From Labilithrix luteola (GTDB lineage Bacteria > Myxococcota_A > Polyangia > Polyangiales > Polyangiaceae): a DNA stretch of 64,000 nucleotides. Under the pieces are notes generated by a model. That model ran no database searches. It saw only the letters and a list, made by a program, of their open reading frames with translations, and was not told the origin of the DNA. Positions 52,137 through 60,742 of the stretch are shown here, one piece after another. Numbering within the stretch: position 1 is the first letter of the stretch; the number at the start of each line of letters is the position of its first letter. Both the position numbers and the translations under genes were made by a program. The stretch is taken from assembly GCF_001263205.1 (NCBI RefSeq), contig NZ_CP012333.1, positions 9,281,501-9,345,500 on the forward strand. The letters are read 5' to 3'.

Positions 52137-53335
52137 TTACCGCCGCGCGCTTGCTCACCATGTCCTTCGTTTCGCTCGCCGTCGCACTCTCGGCGTGCAA
52201 CGTCGATGATCCACCGGCGTCCACCGGCGGCGCTCGAGGCGCATCGTGCGAGCGTTTCGCCGTCGTGCGCTCGGACTACGCATCGACACAGATCGCGCTC
52301 GTCGACGACGGCGGACGCGTGCTCTCTGCGAACGTCGTATCGAGTGGCTCGACGCCCTCCGGAGCCACCTCGGCCCTCTCGGGCGACGTTGTCCTGCCTC
52401 ACGATGCTCCAGCCGCAGGGAAGGTCGTCCTCATCGACCGCTTTCCCAACGGGATTCTCACGTGGCTCGATGCCGAAACTGGCGCGGTCGAAGGGCAGCT
52501 CAACGTCGTTCCCGGCTTCCCGGCGAATCCGCACGATTATCTCGACGTGGCGCCAGGCAAAGCTTACGTGACGAGGTTCGGGTCGAACACCAATCCTGGA
52601 AAGGTTGCCTTCGACGAAGGTGGCGACCTGCTCGTCGTCGACACGGCGCGGCGCAGCCTGTCGAAGCGGATCGACCTGTCGGGCTACGGCGGCGGCGTCG
52701 ATCCGCGGCCCGACCGAATGACGATGGCGGCCGGTCGTGCGTACGTGACGCTCTCGCGTCTCGATGCGACCTTCGAGCGCGGAGAGGACGGGCTCGTCGT
52801 CGTCATCGACGTCACCTCCGACGAGGTGGTCGACACGATTCCCATCCCGGGGCTGAAGAACTGCACGAACCTCGCTCTCTCGCCCGACGCTCGCGCGCTG
52901 GCGGTCAGCTGCAGCGGCCTCTACAAGGTGCCGGGAGCTGCGCAGATGGCGGCTAGCGGCGTCGTGGTGTTCGAGCTCGCGTCGAAGAAGGAGCTCCTGC
53001 GGGGGCCGGCGTCCACGATTGGCGCCGCGCTCGGGTCCTCGCTGGGGTTCCCGACCTCGCGCACGGTCGTCGCGGTGGCGAATGCGGATGCGGGAGACCA
53101 GATCCTTGCCATCGACCTCGAGACGGCGCAGGCGAAGGTTCTCCACCAGACGTCACCGTTTGCCGCCGGCGACATGTTCTGTGGCTGCGGCGGACGCTGC
53201 CTCGTACCGGACGCCGATGCCGCGTCTCTGCTCGCCGTCGATGCCGAACGGGTCGCGCCATTGGCGGCGCTCACCGGGTCGGGGTTGCCGGCACGCGCCG
53301 TCTCGGCCATTGGAAAATCCTCCGATGATCACTGA
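52133..53335 (+). CDS. YncE-like beta-propeller lipoprotein, candidate BtuG-like corrinoid-binding partner
   Basis: 400 aa from GTG 52133, which overlaps the receptor stop (GTGA) and has GGAGG 7 bp upstream. Lipobox: SFVSLAVALSACNVDD. The mature chain is a series of beta-propeller-like units (FAVVRSDYASTQIALVDDGG; NGILTWLDAETGAVEGQLNV; PHDYLDVAPGKAYVTRFGSN; GGDLLVVDTARRSLSKRIDL; DGLVVVIDVTSDEVVDTIPI; ALSPDARALAVSCSGLY). Bacteroides BtuG is a surface beta-propeller lipoprotein that binds cobalamin and caps BtuB; the gene order, fold class and translational coupling here match that design. The match is by fold and context, so another propeller function remains possible. Confidence 0.72.
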   Translation: MITAARLLTMSFVSLAVALSACNVDDPPASTGGARGASCERFAVVRSDYASTQIALVDDGGRVLSANVVSSGSTPSGATSALSGDVVLPHDAPAAGKVVLIDRFPNGILTWLDAETGAVEGQLNVVPGFPANPHDYLDVAPGKAYVTRFGSNTNPGKVAFDEGGDLLVVDTARRSLSKRIDLSGYGGGVDPRPDRMTMAAGRAYVTLSRLDATFERGEDGLVVVIDVTSDEVVDTIPIPGLKNCTNLALSPDARALAVSCSGLYKVPGAAQMAASGVVVFELASKKELLRGPASTIGAALGSSLGFPTSRTVVAVANADAGDQILAIDLETAQAKVLHQTSPFAAGDMFCGCGGRCLVPDADAASLLAVDAERVAPLAALTGSGLPARAVSAIGKSSDDH

Positions 53336-55085
53336 AGCCTTCTCGGAAGAAGCGCGCCGCACACTGCTCGAGATCATGGCGGCCCGACGGGACGTGCGAA
53401 CGTTCGAGGTCGGCCGTCCGCTTCCTCACGGGCTGCTCGAAGAGCTCTTCGCCGCGGCCCATCTCGCTCCCAGCGTGGGGTTTTCCCAGCCCTGGCGCTT
53501 CCTCGTCATTCGTGACGAGGCCCGCCGCGAACGGATCCGCGAGAGCTTTCTGCGATGCCGGCACGCCGAAGCCGCGCGCTATCCAGAAGAGAGGCGCGCC
53601 AAGTATCTCTCGTATCGCCTCGAAGGAATCGCCGAGTCCGCAGTCAACGTGTGCGTGACGGTGGATCTCCGCAATGACGGCGAGCACGTGCTCGGCACGA
53701 CCGCGCAGCCGGAGGCCGTACGCGCGAGCGTCGTCTGCGCGGTGCAGAATCTCTGGCTCTGCGCGCGCGCGCACGGTGTCGGGGTAGGGTGGGTGAGCAT
53801 CGTCGAGCCCGAGATCCTTCGCCAGGAGCTCGCGTTGCCGCCGGGGGTCGAGCCCGTCGCGTACCTCTGCATCGGTTACCCCAAGGAGCCGTTCGGGCAG
53901 AGGCCTCTTCTCGAAGAGACGAAGTGGCGCGAGAGGCGTCCGCTCGCCGAGCTGATCTTCGACGAGGAATGGCCGTCATCGGACGCCCGCCCGGTGCCGG
54001 AAGCAGCCGAGGACCGAATGGCCGCAACGCCCGTGGCGAGCCTCTCTCAGGACGCCGGCGAACGCTGCCGTGCTCACTGGGCCACGATCGCCGCGCCGAA
54101 GAACTCGCTCGGCGCCCTCGAGCGTTTGGCCGTGCGTTTCGCCGAAGCGCGTGGCGACTTCCCGGTACCTTTGCGTGACGGCACCTTCTCGGCATGCATC
54201 GCGATCTTCGCGGCCGATCATGGGGTCGTCGTGGAGGGGGTCAGCGCCTATCCTTCGAGCGTGACCGCCGCGATGGTGGCGACGATCGCTCGCGGGCGTG
54301 CGACGGTGAATGCGCTGGCGCGCGCGGCCGGCGCGGAGCTCCGCCTGTTCGACGTGGGTCTTCGAGGCGGTCACGACGGAATGCCGACACGGCCCGAAGT
54401 CCCGGTCATCGCGCGTCGTGTGCGCGCAGGAACCGACAACCTCCGCCGCGGTCCGGCGATGTCGCTCGCCGAGGCAAACGTCGCCTTGGAGATCGGCGTG
54501 CAAGCCGCGCGAGACGTCGCGTCGTTCGACGCGCTCGGCGTCGGCGAAGTCGGGATCGGCAACACGACGAGCGCGGCCGCCCTGATTTGTGCGCTTACGG
54601 GCCTCGACCCTCGCGACGTCGTCGGTCGAGGAACGGGGCTCGACGAGGCGGGGATCGCCAACAAGGTCTCGGTCGTTCGCGATGCGCTCGCTCGCCTCGT
54701 ATCGCGCGATCCGATTCACGTGCTGAGCGAAGTCGGCGGCTTCGAGCTCGCGGCGATGGCCGGATTCATCGTCGAGGCCGCGCGAGCAAGGCGCCTCGTC
54801 GTTCTCGATGGATTCCTGTCGTGCGCCTCGGCCATCGTCGCGCACGCCATCGACCCGGCGGTGACCTCGTTCCTCGTGGCGAGTCACCGATCGACCGAGA
54901 AGGGCGCAGCGCTGGCGCTCGATGCATTGGGCCTCGAGCCTCTCGTCGCCTTGGGGCTCGGTGTTGGCGAAGGCTCGGGCGCGGCGCTCGGCCTCTCTCT
55001 GTTGCGGACCGCGCTCACCGTCGAGCGAGACGTTGCGACGTTCGCGACGATGACGCGGCCGGCAGCCAGGGGAACGTCGTCGTGA
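53325..55085 (+). CDS. BluB-CobT fusion: dimethylbenzimidazole synthase / nucleotide phosphoribosyltransferase
   Basis: 586 aa; ATG 53325 overlaps the previous gene by 11 bp. Residues 1-230 are BluB, a nitroreductase-fold enzyme that breaks reduced FMN with oxygen to make 5,6-dimethylbenzimidazole: AARRDVRTFEVGRPLP with Asp23 and GVGVGWVSIVEPEI with Ser158, the equivalents of the two residues essential in the Sinorhizobium enzyme. Residues 240-580 are CobT, which joins the base to nicotinate mononucleotide to give alpha-ribazole phosphate: IAAPKNSLGALERLAVRFAE, FAADHGVVVEGVSAYPS, GNTTSAAALICALTG, GGFELAAMAGFIVEAA and GVGEGSGAALGLSLL. A BluB/CobT2 fusion is described in Propionibacterium freudenreichii. 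The GTG of cobS overlaps the stop. Confidence 0.93.
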   Translation: MITEAFSEEARRTLLEIMAARRDVRTFEVGRPLPHGLLEELFAAAHLAPSVGFSQPWRFLVIRDEARRERIRESFLRCRHAEAARYPEERRAKYLSYRLEGIAESAVNVCVTVDLRNDGEHVLGTTAQPEAVRASVVCAVQNLWLCARAHGVGVGWVSIVEPEILRQELALPPGVEPVAYLCIGYPKEPFGQRPLLEETKWRERRPLAELIFDEEWPSSDARPVPEAAEDRMAATPVASLSQDAGERCRAHWATIAAPKNSLGALERLAVRFAEARGDFPVPLRDGTFSACIAIFAADHGVVVEGVSAYPSSVTAAMVATIARGRATVNALARAAGAELRLFDVGLRGGHDGMPTRPEVPVIARRVRAGTDNLRRGPAMSLAEANVALEIGVQAARDVASFDALGVGEVGIGNTTSAAALICALTGLDPRDVVGRGTGLDEAGIANKVSVVRDALARLVSRDPIHVLSEVGGFELAAMAGFIVEAARARRLVVLDGFLSCASAIVAHAIDPAVTSFLVASHRSTEKGAALALDALGLEPLVALGLGVGEGSGAALGLSLLRTALTVERDVATFATMTRPAARGTSS

Positions 55086-55933
55086 AGAGCGCCGAATCCC
55101 TCGAAGCGCCGCGCGACGACGTTGCACCCGCGTCTCGCGAATCGCCTGCGCATCCGTCGCCTCGTACGCCGAGCTTCGTGCGCGGAATGCGCGCTGCATT
55201 CGTCTTCCTGACGCGCGTGCCGGTAGGAGGCTTTCCCTATGCGCGCGCGGATTGGTCGTGGGCCACCGCTCACTTTCCGCTCGTCGGGCTCGTCCTCGGC
55301 GCTGCGCTCGGCGGTACGTTCGTGCTGCTTCGGCCGGTCGGCGCGCTCCCCGCGGCGGCGCTCACGATCGGCTTGTCTCTCCTCGTGACCGGCGCGTTCC
55401 ACGAAGACGGTCTCGCGGACACGAGCGACGCGCTCGGCGGCGCCTACGATCGCGAGAACGTTCTTCGCATCCTCAAAGACAGCCGCGTCGGCTCGTTCGG
55501 CGCCGTTGCCCTCTGTTTCAGCTTCGTCACACGCGCGGCGCTCCTCGCGGAGCTTCACGGGTCACGGCCCGTCGAGGCGATCGGCGCCGTCGCGCTCGTG
55601 GGTTCGCTCGCGCGTGCCGTACCGCTCTGGCAGATGGTGCGCGCGCCGTACGCCACCGAGCAGGGCTCGAAGAGTCGCGACGTCGTCCGTGCCGAGCCGT
55701 CGCGAGCGGCGATCGGCACCGGTTATCCGCTGGTGCTCGGCGGCGTGCTCGCATGGTGTGGAGTGCTCTCGCCACTTCGGCTGGTCGCGGCGGCAATCGC
55801 ATGCTTGGTGGTCGGTGCCGTCACCGAATGGCGCTATCGACGTCGCGTCGGAGGCATCACGGGCGATTTTCTGGGCGCCACCGAGCAGCTCTGTGAGATC
55901 GCGATCTTCGCCGTGCTCGTCTGGAGGTCATGA
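55082..55933 (+). CDS. cobS: Adenosylcobinamide-GDP ribazoletransferase (cobalamin synthase)
   Basis: A 283-aa inner-membrane enzyme that joins alpha-ribazole (phosphate) to adenosylcobinamide-GDP. GTG 55082 overlaps the bluB-cobT stop (GTGA). The first 35 residues are a charged Ala/Pro/Ser extension before the family start (MRAAFVFLTRVPVGGFPYAR). Signature motifs: FHEDGLADTSDALGG (metal-binding Asp cluster) and ILKDSRVGSFGAVALCFSFV. Five to six hydrophobic helices follow. The next gene overlaps as TGATG. Confidence 0.95.
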   Translation: MKSAESLEAPRDDVAPASRESPAHPSPRTPSFVRGMRAAFVFLTRVPVGGFPYARADWSWATAHFPLVGLVLGAALGGTFVLLRPVGALPAAALTIGLSLLVTGAFHEDGLADTSDALGGAYDRENVLRILKDSRVGSFGAVALCFSFVTRAALLAELHGSRPVEAIGAVALVGSLARAVPLWQMVRAPYATEQGSKSRDVVRAEPSRAAIGTGYPLVLGGVLAWCGVLSPLRLVAAAIACLVVGAVTEWRYRRRVGGITGDFLGATEQLCEIAIFAVLVWRS

Positions 55934-56499
55934 TGGCGATCTATTTGGTTCGACACGCCCCCGCGCAAGTGAGCGGCGTCTGCTACGGGCAAAGCGACGT
56001 GCCGGTGGCGCCTCCGGCCAGCGAGGCGGCGAAGACCGTGCTCGCCAGCATCGACGCGCTCGCTCCTGGGGCAACCTTACCCTTTACGAGCATCGTCACG
56101 TCGCCCACGACGAGGACGCGAACGCTCGCCGAAGCCCTTGCTCGCGCGCTCGAGGGCATCCCCTTGCGCGTCGAGCCGCGCCTTCGTGAGCTCGACTTCG
56201 GCTCTTGGGAGGGGCGCACGTGGGCCGATCTCGAAAAGGACGAGGGACCGGCCTTGTCGGCTTGGATGAGAGCCTGGCAGGAGGCGCGCGTGCCGGGGGG
56301 CGAGGGCGCGCCCGATCTCGTTCGTCGCGTCCGTGAGGTTTGGGGCGAGCTCTCGGAGTCGGGCGAGTCCTATCTCCTCGTCACGCACGCGGGCCCCATT
56401 CGCGTGCTTCGCAGTCTCACGCAGTCACGCACCCTCTCGGACGTCTGGGCCGAACGCGTCGAACACCTGACGGTCGAGCGATTGCGCGAGAGCTCATGA
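55933..56499 (+). CDS. cobC: Alpha-ribazole phosphatase (histidine phosphatase family)
   Basis: 188 aa. Catalytic motif YLVRHAPAQVSGVCYGQSDV, with the phospho-accepting His, and the acid/base block RELDFGSWEGRTWADLEKDE; the second His is in LLVTHAGPIRVLRSL. It removes the phosphate from alpha-ribazole 5'-phosphate or cobalamin 5'-phosphate. ATG 55933 has GGAGG 5 bp upstream; ATG 55930 is too close to it. The CYGQxDV sequence is typical of CobC compared with general phosphoglycerate mutases. It is the last gene of the operon. Confidence 0.9.
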   Translation: MAIYLVRHAPAQVSGVCYGQSDVPVAPPASEAAKTVLASIDALAPGATLPFTSIVTSPTTRTRTLAEALARALEGIPLRVEPRLRELDFGSWEGRTWADLEKDEGPALSAWMRAWQEARVPGGEGAPDLVRRVREVWGELSESGESYLLVTHAGPIRVLRSLTQSRTLSDVWAERVEHLTVERLRESS

Positions 56500-56585
56500 C
56501 TTCTTCGTCGTCGAATGGGTCGGCGCCGGTCGCGCTCACTCGGGGTGCCGGCGTCCGCGTGACCGCGCTAGGGTGATCTGCACTC

Positions 56586-57467
56586 ATGATGCCGCGGCGC
56601 CGCTTGGACACCGTTCTCTCCCTGCGAGCGGACTACGATGCCTTTCTCATCGACGTCTGGGGCGTGCTCCATCGCGGTGAATCGCTCTTCGAGGGCGTCG
56701 CCGAGGTGATTGACGAGCTCGCCTCGACAGGTGCGCGGGTCGTCTTCTTGAGCAATTCGTCGCGCCTTGGAACGACGATGGCGGAGAGCCTGGTGCAGCT
56801 CGGTATCCGTCGTGACGCGTTCGACGGCGTGGTCTCCTCGGGTGACGTGACGCGCGAGGCGCTCGAGCGGAGGGCTCCGGAGCTGTTCGCGGCGTTGGGG
56901 CCGAGTCCGCGCGCGTTCCATCTGGGAAACCCCGCTTTCGTGCCGTGGCTCTTCGAGCTCGGGCTCGATTTCACCGAAGACGAGCGCGAGGCGGAGCTCC
57001 TGGTGGCGACCGGCACCGTGAAAGATCTCGACGAGCTCGCACACGCGAGGGAGCGTCTCCGTCCGCTGGCCGCGCGAAACGTGCCGCTCGTCTGCACGAA
57101 TCCCGATCGCGTCGTACCGATGGGGGAGAAGCTCGCGATAGGCCCGGGCGCCGTCGCCGCAGAGTATGCCTCACTCGGCGGTCGGACGTTCCTCTACGGC
57201 AAGCCGCACGCGCCGATCTATCGCGAGGCCCTCGCTCGGGTGGGGGTGTCGCCTGCGCGGGTCGTGGCGATCGGTGACACGATGGAGACCGACATTGCCG
57301 GGGCTCGCGCCGCATCGATTGCCTCGGTGCTCGTGACCTCCGGCGTGCACGGCATGGAGCTGGGCGACGCCCCCGAGGACTCCGCGATCGACGCGCTGGT
57401 GGCCAGGCACGGAGCCGCGCCCGATGCGGTCATCGTCCGGTTTGGTCAGCGCAGCACGGACGGTTGA
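56586..57467 (+). CDS. HAD-superfamily IIA hydrolase (TIGR01459-like)
   Basis: A 293-aa cytoplasmic phosphatase-like protein. Motif I is FLIDVWGVLHRGESLFEGV, where the usual DxD is DVW; motif II is VVFLSNSSRLGTTMAESLVQ; motif III/IV is LYGKPHAPIYREALARVGV then VVAIGDTMETDIAGARAASI. The NagD-like cap lies between II and III. The DVWGVLH form identifies the hypothetical subgroup often found beside riboflavin or cofactor genes. The substrate is unknown. It stands 86 bp after cobC, on the same strand, and could be read through with it. Confidence 0.87.
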   Translation: MMPRRRLDTVLSLRADYDAFLIDVWGVLHRGESLFEGVAEVIDELASTGARVVFLSNSSRLGTTMAESLVQLGIRRDAFDGVVSSGDVTREALERRAPELFAALGPSPRAFHLGNPAFVPWLFELGLDFTEDEREAELLVATGTVKDLDELAHARERLRPLAARNVPLVCTNPDRVVPMGEKLAIGPGAVAAEYASLGGRTFLYGKPHAPIYREALARVGVSPARVVAIGDTMETDIAGARAASIASVLVTSGVHGMELGDAPEDSAIDALVARHGAAPDAVIVRFGQRSTDG

Positions 57468-57537
57468 CGAAATCGACCGGGCTCAGATCTTTCCGGAGCT
57501 TCGTCCGTACTGGGCGAAACACGGAGGATTTCGGCCC

Positions 57538-59757
57538 ATGCGGAAGGTCTTTGTCTGCGCCCTGGCTTTGGCGGGGCTCGGCAACGTCGGTTGCGGTCAG
57601 ACGACGTCGTACGTGAAGAGTGAGACCACCCTCGGCCGAGTCGTGGTCTACCGCAACGGGGTCGCGTACTTCGAGCGCTACGCCGACGTCGAGGGCGACA
57701 GCCTCAAGCTCAACGTGCCGCAGGACAAGGTCGACGACTTCCTCAAGTCGCTCACCGTCGTCGACGCGAAGACCGGCGAGCCCGCCCCCGTGTCGTACCC
57801 CTCCGTCGGCAGCGGCGGGGCCACGATCGACATGAAGGTCGGCGCGTCGAACGCGGCCTCCGGTCCACGGAAATTGCGACTCTCCTACGTGACCGAAGCC
57901 CCGTCGTGGAAACCCAGCTACCGCGTCGTCGTCGGCAAAGACGGCAAGGTCGAGATGCAGGGCTGGGCCATCGTCGACAACACGTCGGGTGAGGACTGGA
58001 CCAACGTGAAGCTCGGTGTCGGCGCGAGCTCCGCGATGTCGTTCCGCTACGATCTGAAGGGTCTACGCCTCGTGCAGCGCGAGACGCTGCGTGACAACGA
58101 CCTCTTCGCGCAGGCGCCCCCGATGGGAGGAGCGTCGTACGGACAGCAGCAGGGCGAGCCCGGAAAGGCGCGCGTGCTCGTCGATTTCAGCGACGACGTT
58201 CTTGCGAATGCACAGAAGAAGAACGACGAAGAGGCGCGATCATCGCGGCCGAAGGTGGCCACCGGCGGAGTGAATACCGGCGGCTCCGTCGAGAGGTGGG
58301 CCGACGGGGGATATCCGTCGAACGGGGGGCGTCGCCGAGCGGAGCCGGCGCAAGAGCCGAGTGTGCGCGCCGCGTCACCGGCGCCGCCTCCTCCGCCTGC
58401 GGACCCGGTCGCGCGCATGGCGCAGTCGCTCCAGGGGAATGCCAACACGATCGTCGTCGAGGGCTATGCCGCGCCCGGCGACTCGGACAAGAACTCCGCG
58501 TCGCTCGAGCGCGCGAATCGGCTTCGCGACCAGCTCGTACGCAACGGTGTCGACCCGAGTCGAATCGTGGCGCTCGGCAAGGGCGAGCAACAAGGACGGG
58601 CAGGTGGCGCCCGCCTCGTCGAGGCCCCTACGGAGGCGAAGCCGCGCGATGCAGGACCCGGCGCAAAAGACGACGCGGGTGGTAAGCCGAACGCCGAGCC
58701 CGCGCTCGGAGAGCCCGTGGGCACGTCGCACTTCGAGTCGCAGACGGCGATGAGCGTGCCGCGAGGAACGTCCGCCATGGTCTCGATCCTGCGCTCCCAG
58801 ACCGAGGGCGAAGTGGTCTATCTCTACGATCCCGAGAGCCCACGCGGAAACACGCAGTACCCGTTTCGCACGCTTCGCTTCCGCAATCCCACCGACAGCG
58901 CGCTCGAAAGCGGTCCGGTGAGCGTGTTCGGCGAGGGACGATTCGTCGGCGAGGGGCTCGCAGATCCGATTCCCGCCAAGGCGGTCGCCTTCGTGCCGTT
59001 CGCGCTCGACCGCCAGATCGTCGTCGAGCGGAAGGACACCGAGAAGGACGACATCGCCAAGATCCTCACCGTGCAGCGAGGCGTGTTCTCCACGGAAATT
59101 CAACACAAGAAACGTGCAACCTTCACGCTCTACAACCGCTTGCCCGAGCGCGCGACCGTGTACCTCCGCCACTCGGTGCAACCCGGATACAAGCTCACCA
59201 AGGCTCCCGCGAATGGAGAGGCGGGAAAGAAGGCCGAACACCTCGCCGGCGCGCATCTGTTCCGCGTCGAGATCGAACCGAACGGGAAGTCCGAGGTCGA
59301 GATCGAAGAGGCCACACCCATCTATCGGTCGACCGACATCCGCACGTCCGCGGGGCTCGATCTCGTGCGGGCGTACATCTCGAATGCGGCGCTCGACGAC
59401 GGGATGAAGACGCAGGTCAAGAAGCTCGTCGATCTGAATGCCGACATGGCGAAGATCGAGCAGCAGATCGCCACCACGCACGAGCAGATGGCCGAATACC
59501 GCGCCCGGATGGACGAGCTCCACCAACAGCTCTTCACGCTCAAGGCCGTCAAGACGGCGGGCCCGCTGATGGCCCACCTCGAGAAGAAGCTCCAGGAGAT
59601 GAGCGAGAAGCTCTCCAAGGCGACGATCGACGTGGTGTCGCTGCAGGAGAAGCAAATGGTCGCACGCGTCCAGTTCCAGAACGGCGTGGGTGAGCTCACG
59701 CTCGAGGGCAAAGCGTCCGATCCGGACCGCGCGGCCAAGGCAACGGCTTCGAAGTAG
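57538..59757 (+). CDS. DUF4139 lipoprotein with an inserted OmpA-like domain
   Basis: 739 aa from ATG 57538, with GGAGG about 11 bp upstream. Lipobox: LALAGLGNVGCGQTTS. The first part has the DUF4139 entry (RVVVYRNGVAYFERYADVEG; LRLSYVTEAPSWKPSYRVVV; NTSGEDWTNVKLGVGAS). At about 290-365 lies a segment that reads like an OmpA C-terminal domain (IVVEGYAAPGDSDKNSASLE; RANRLRDQLVRNGVDPSRIV; ALGKGEQQG). DUF4139 then resumes (VSILRSQTEGEVVYLYDPES; YNRLPERATVYLRHSVQPGY), and residues about 620-710 are a coiled coil. It is probably an outer-membrane lipoprotein touching the cell wall. No catalytic function is known. Confidence 0.82.
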   Translation: MRKVFVCALALAGLGNVGCGQTTSYVKSETTLGRVVVYRNGVAYFERYADVEGDSLKLNVPQDKVDDFLKSLTVVDAKTGEPAPVSYPSVGSGGATIDMKVGASNAASGPRKLRLSYVTEAPSWKPSYRVVVGKDGKVEMQGWAIVDNTSGEDWTNVKLGVGASSAMSFRYDLKGLRLVQRETLRDNDLFAQAPPMGGASYGQQQGEPGKARVLVDFSDDVLANAQKKNDEEARSSRPKVATGGVNTGGSVERWADGGYPSNGGRRRAEPAQEPSVRAASPAPPPPPADPVARMAQSLQGNANTIVVEGYAAPGDSDKNSASLERANRLRDQLVRNGVDPSRIVALGKGEQQGRAGGARLVEAPTEAKPRDAGPGAKDDAGGKPNAEPALGEPVGTSHFESQTAMSVPRGTSAMVSILRSQTEGEVVYLYDPESPRGNTQYPFRTLRFRNPTDSALESGPVSVFGEGRFVGEGLADPIPAKAVAFVPFALDRQIVVERKDTEKDDIAKILTVQRGVFSTEIQHKKRATFTLYNRLPERATVYLRHSVQPGYKLTKAPANGEAGKKAEHLAGAHLFRVEIEPNGKSEVEIEEATPIYRSTDIRTSAGLDLVRAYISNAALDDGMKTQVKKLVDLNADMAKIEQQIATTHEQMAEYRARMDELHQQLFTLKAVKTAGPLMAHLEKKLQEMSEKLSKATIDVVSLQEKQMVARVQFQNGVGELTLEGKASDPDRAAKATASK

Positions 59758-59802
59758 TCGTTGGTCAGCGGGAACCCGCAGGTTTGTACTAGGCTGGCCC
59801 GC

Positions 59803-60723
59803 GTGCGGCTTGCCTCCATCAGCGTCGACCTCGACGAGATCCCCAACTACTTCGAAATCCACGGCCTCACGCCGGACAGCCGTGCAGCCACGCTCGTCTA
59901 CGACGTCGCGCTGCAACGGCTCGAGGATCTGTCGAACGCCGGCAAGTTCCCGCTGACGCTCTTCACCATCGGCAAAGACCTCGCGCGCCGCGAGGCGGCC
60001 GAGGGACTCACGGCGGCCGCGCGCAGAGGCCACGAGATCGCCAATCACTCCCTCGACCACCGCTACGATCTCGTTCGCCTCGGGCGCGCGGAGATCCGGC
60101 GACAGATCGAGGAAGGCGCGCACGTCATCGAAGAGGCCACCGGCGTGAAGCCCGTGGGCTTCCGCGCGCCGGGATACACCATCACCGACGAAGTCTTCGG
60201 CGTGCTCGAAGACCTCGGCGTGGCCTACGACGCGTCGGTGTTTCCTTGCCCGGCGTATTGGGCCGCCAAGACCGCGGCCATCGGGGCCATTGCCGTACGC
60301 GGCCGAACGAGCCGATCCATCGTCGACACCCCGAAGGTACTCCTCGCGCCGACCGATCCTTATCGCGTGGGACGCCCTTACCACCGGCGCGGAAGCGGCA
60401 TTCTCGAGATCCCGGTACAGGTGACCCGCGGCCTTCGCCTGCCGTTCATCGGAACGAGCGTGACGCTCGCCGGTCCGTCGAAGGCTCGCTGGCTCGCCAA
60501 GATGTGCGTGGGGGCGCCGCTCGTGAACCTGGAGCTGCACGGTATCGACGTGCTCGACGTGAGCGACGGTCTCGAAGCGCTCCGTCCCCACCAGCCGGAC
60601 GTGCGCATCCCGCACCCGCAGAAGCTCGAAGCGATCTTGGCGGTCGTCGAGACTCTGCGCGACGCGGGCTACAGCTTCGTGACCATGCGCGACGCGGCTA
60701 CCGAGCTCGCGCACATGTCGTGA
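59803..60723 (+). CDS. Polysaccharide deacetylase (NodB-like)
   Basis: 306 aa from GTG 59803, where the fold starts (LASISVDLDEIPNYFEIHG). NodB motifs: Asp pair in SVDLDE, zinc-binding HxxxH in EIANHSLDHRYDL, and GVKPVGFRAPGYTITDEV (motif 3). The C-terminal part contains VNLELHGIDVLDVSDG, the place of the catalytic His. No signal peptide is seen, so it may be cytoplasmic, acting on a sugar intermediate or lipid-linked sugar. It follows the DUF4139 gene by 45 bp. Confidence 0.88.
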   Translation: MRLASISVDLDEIPNYFEIHGLTPDSRAATLVYDVALQRLEDLSNAGKFPLTLFTIGKDLARREAAEGLTAAARRGHEIANHSLDHRYDLVRLGRAEIRRQIEEGAHVIEEATGVKPVGFRAPGYTITDEVFGVLEDLGVAYDASVFPCPAYWAAKTAAIGAIAVRGRTSRSIVDTPKVLLAPTDPYRVGRPYHRRGSGILEIPVQVTRGLRLPFIGTSVTLAGPSKARWLAKMCVGAPLVNLELHGIDVLDVSDGLEALRPHQPDVRIPHPQKLEAILAVVETLRDAGYSFVTMRDAATELAHMS

Positions 60724-60742
60724 GCCGCGTCGGCGCGAACGA

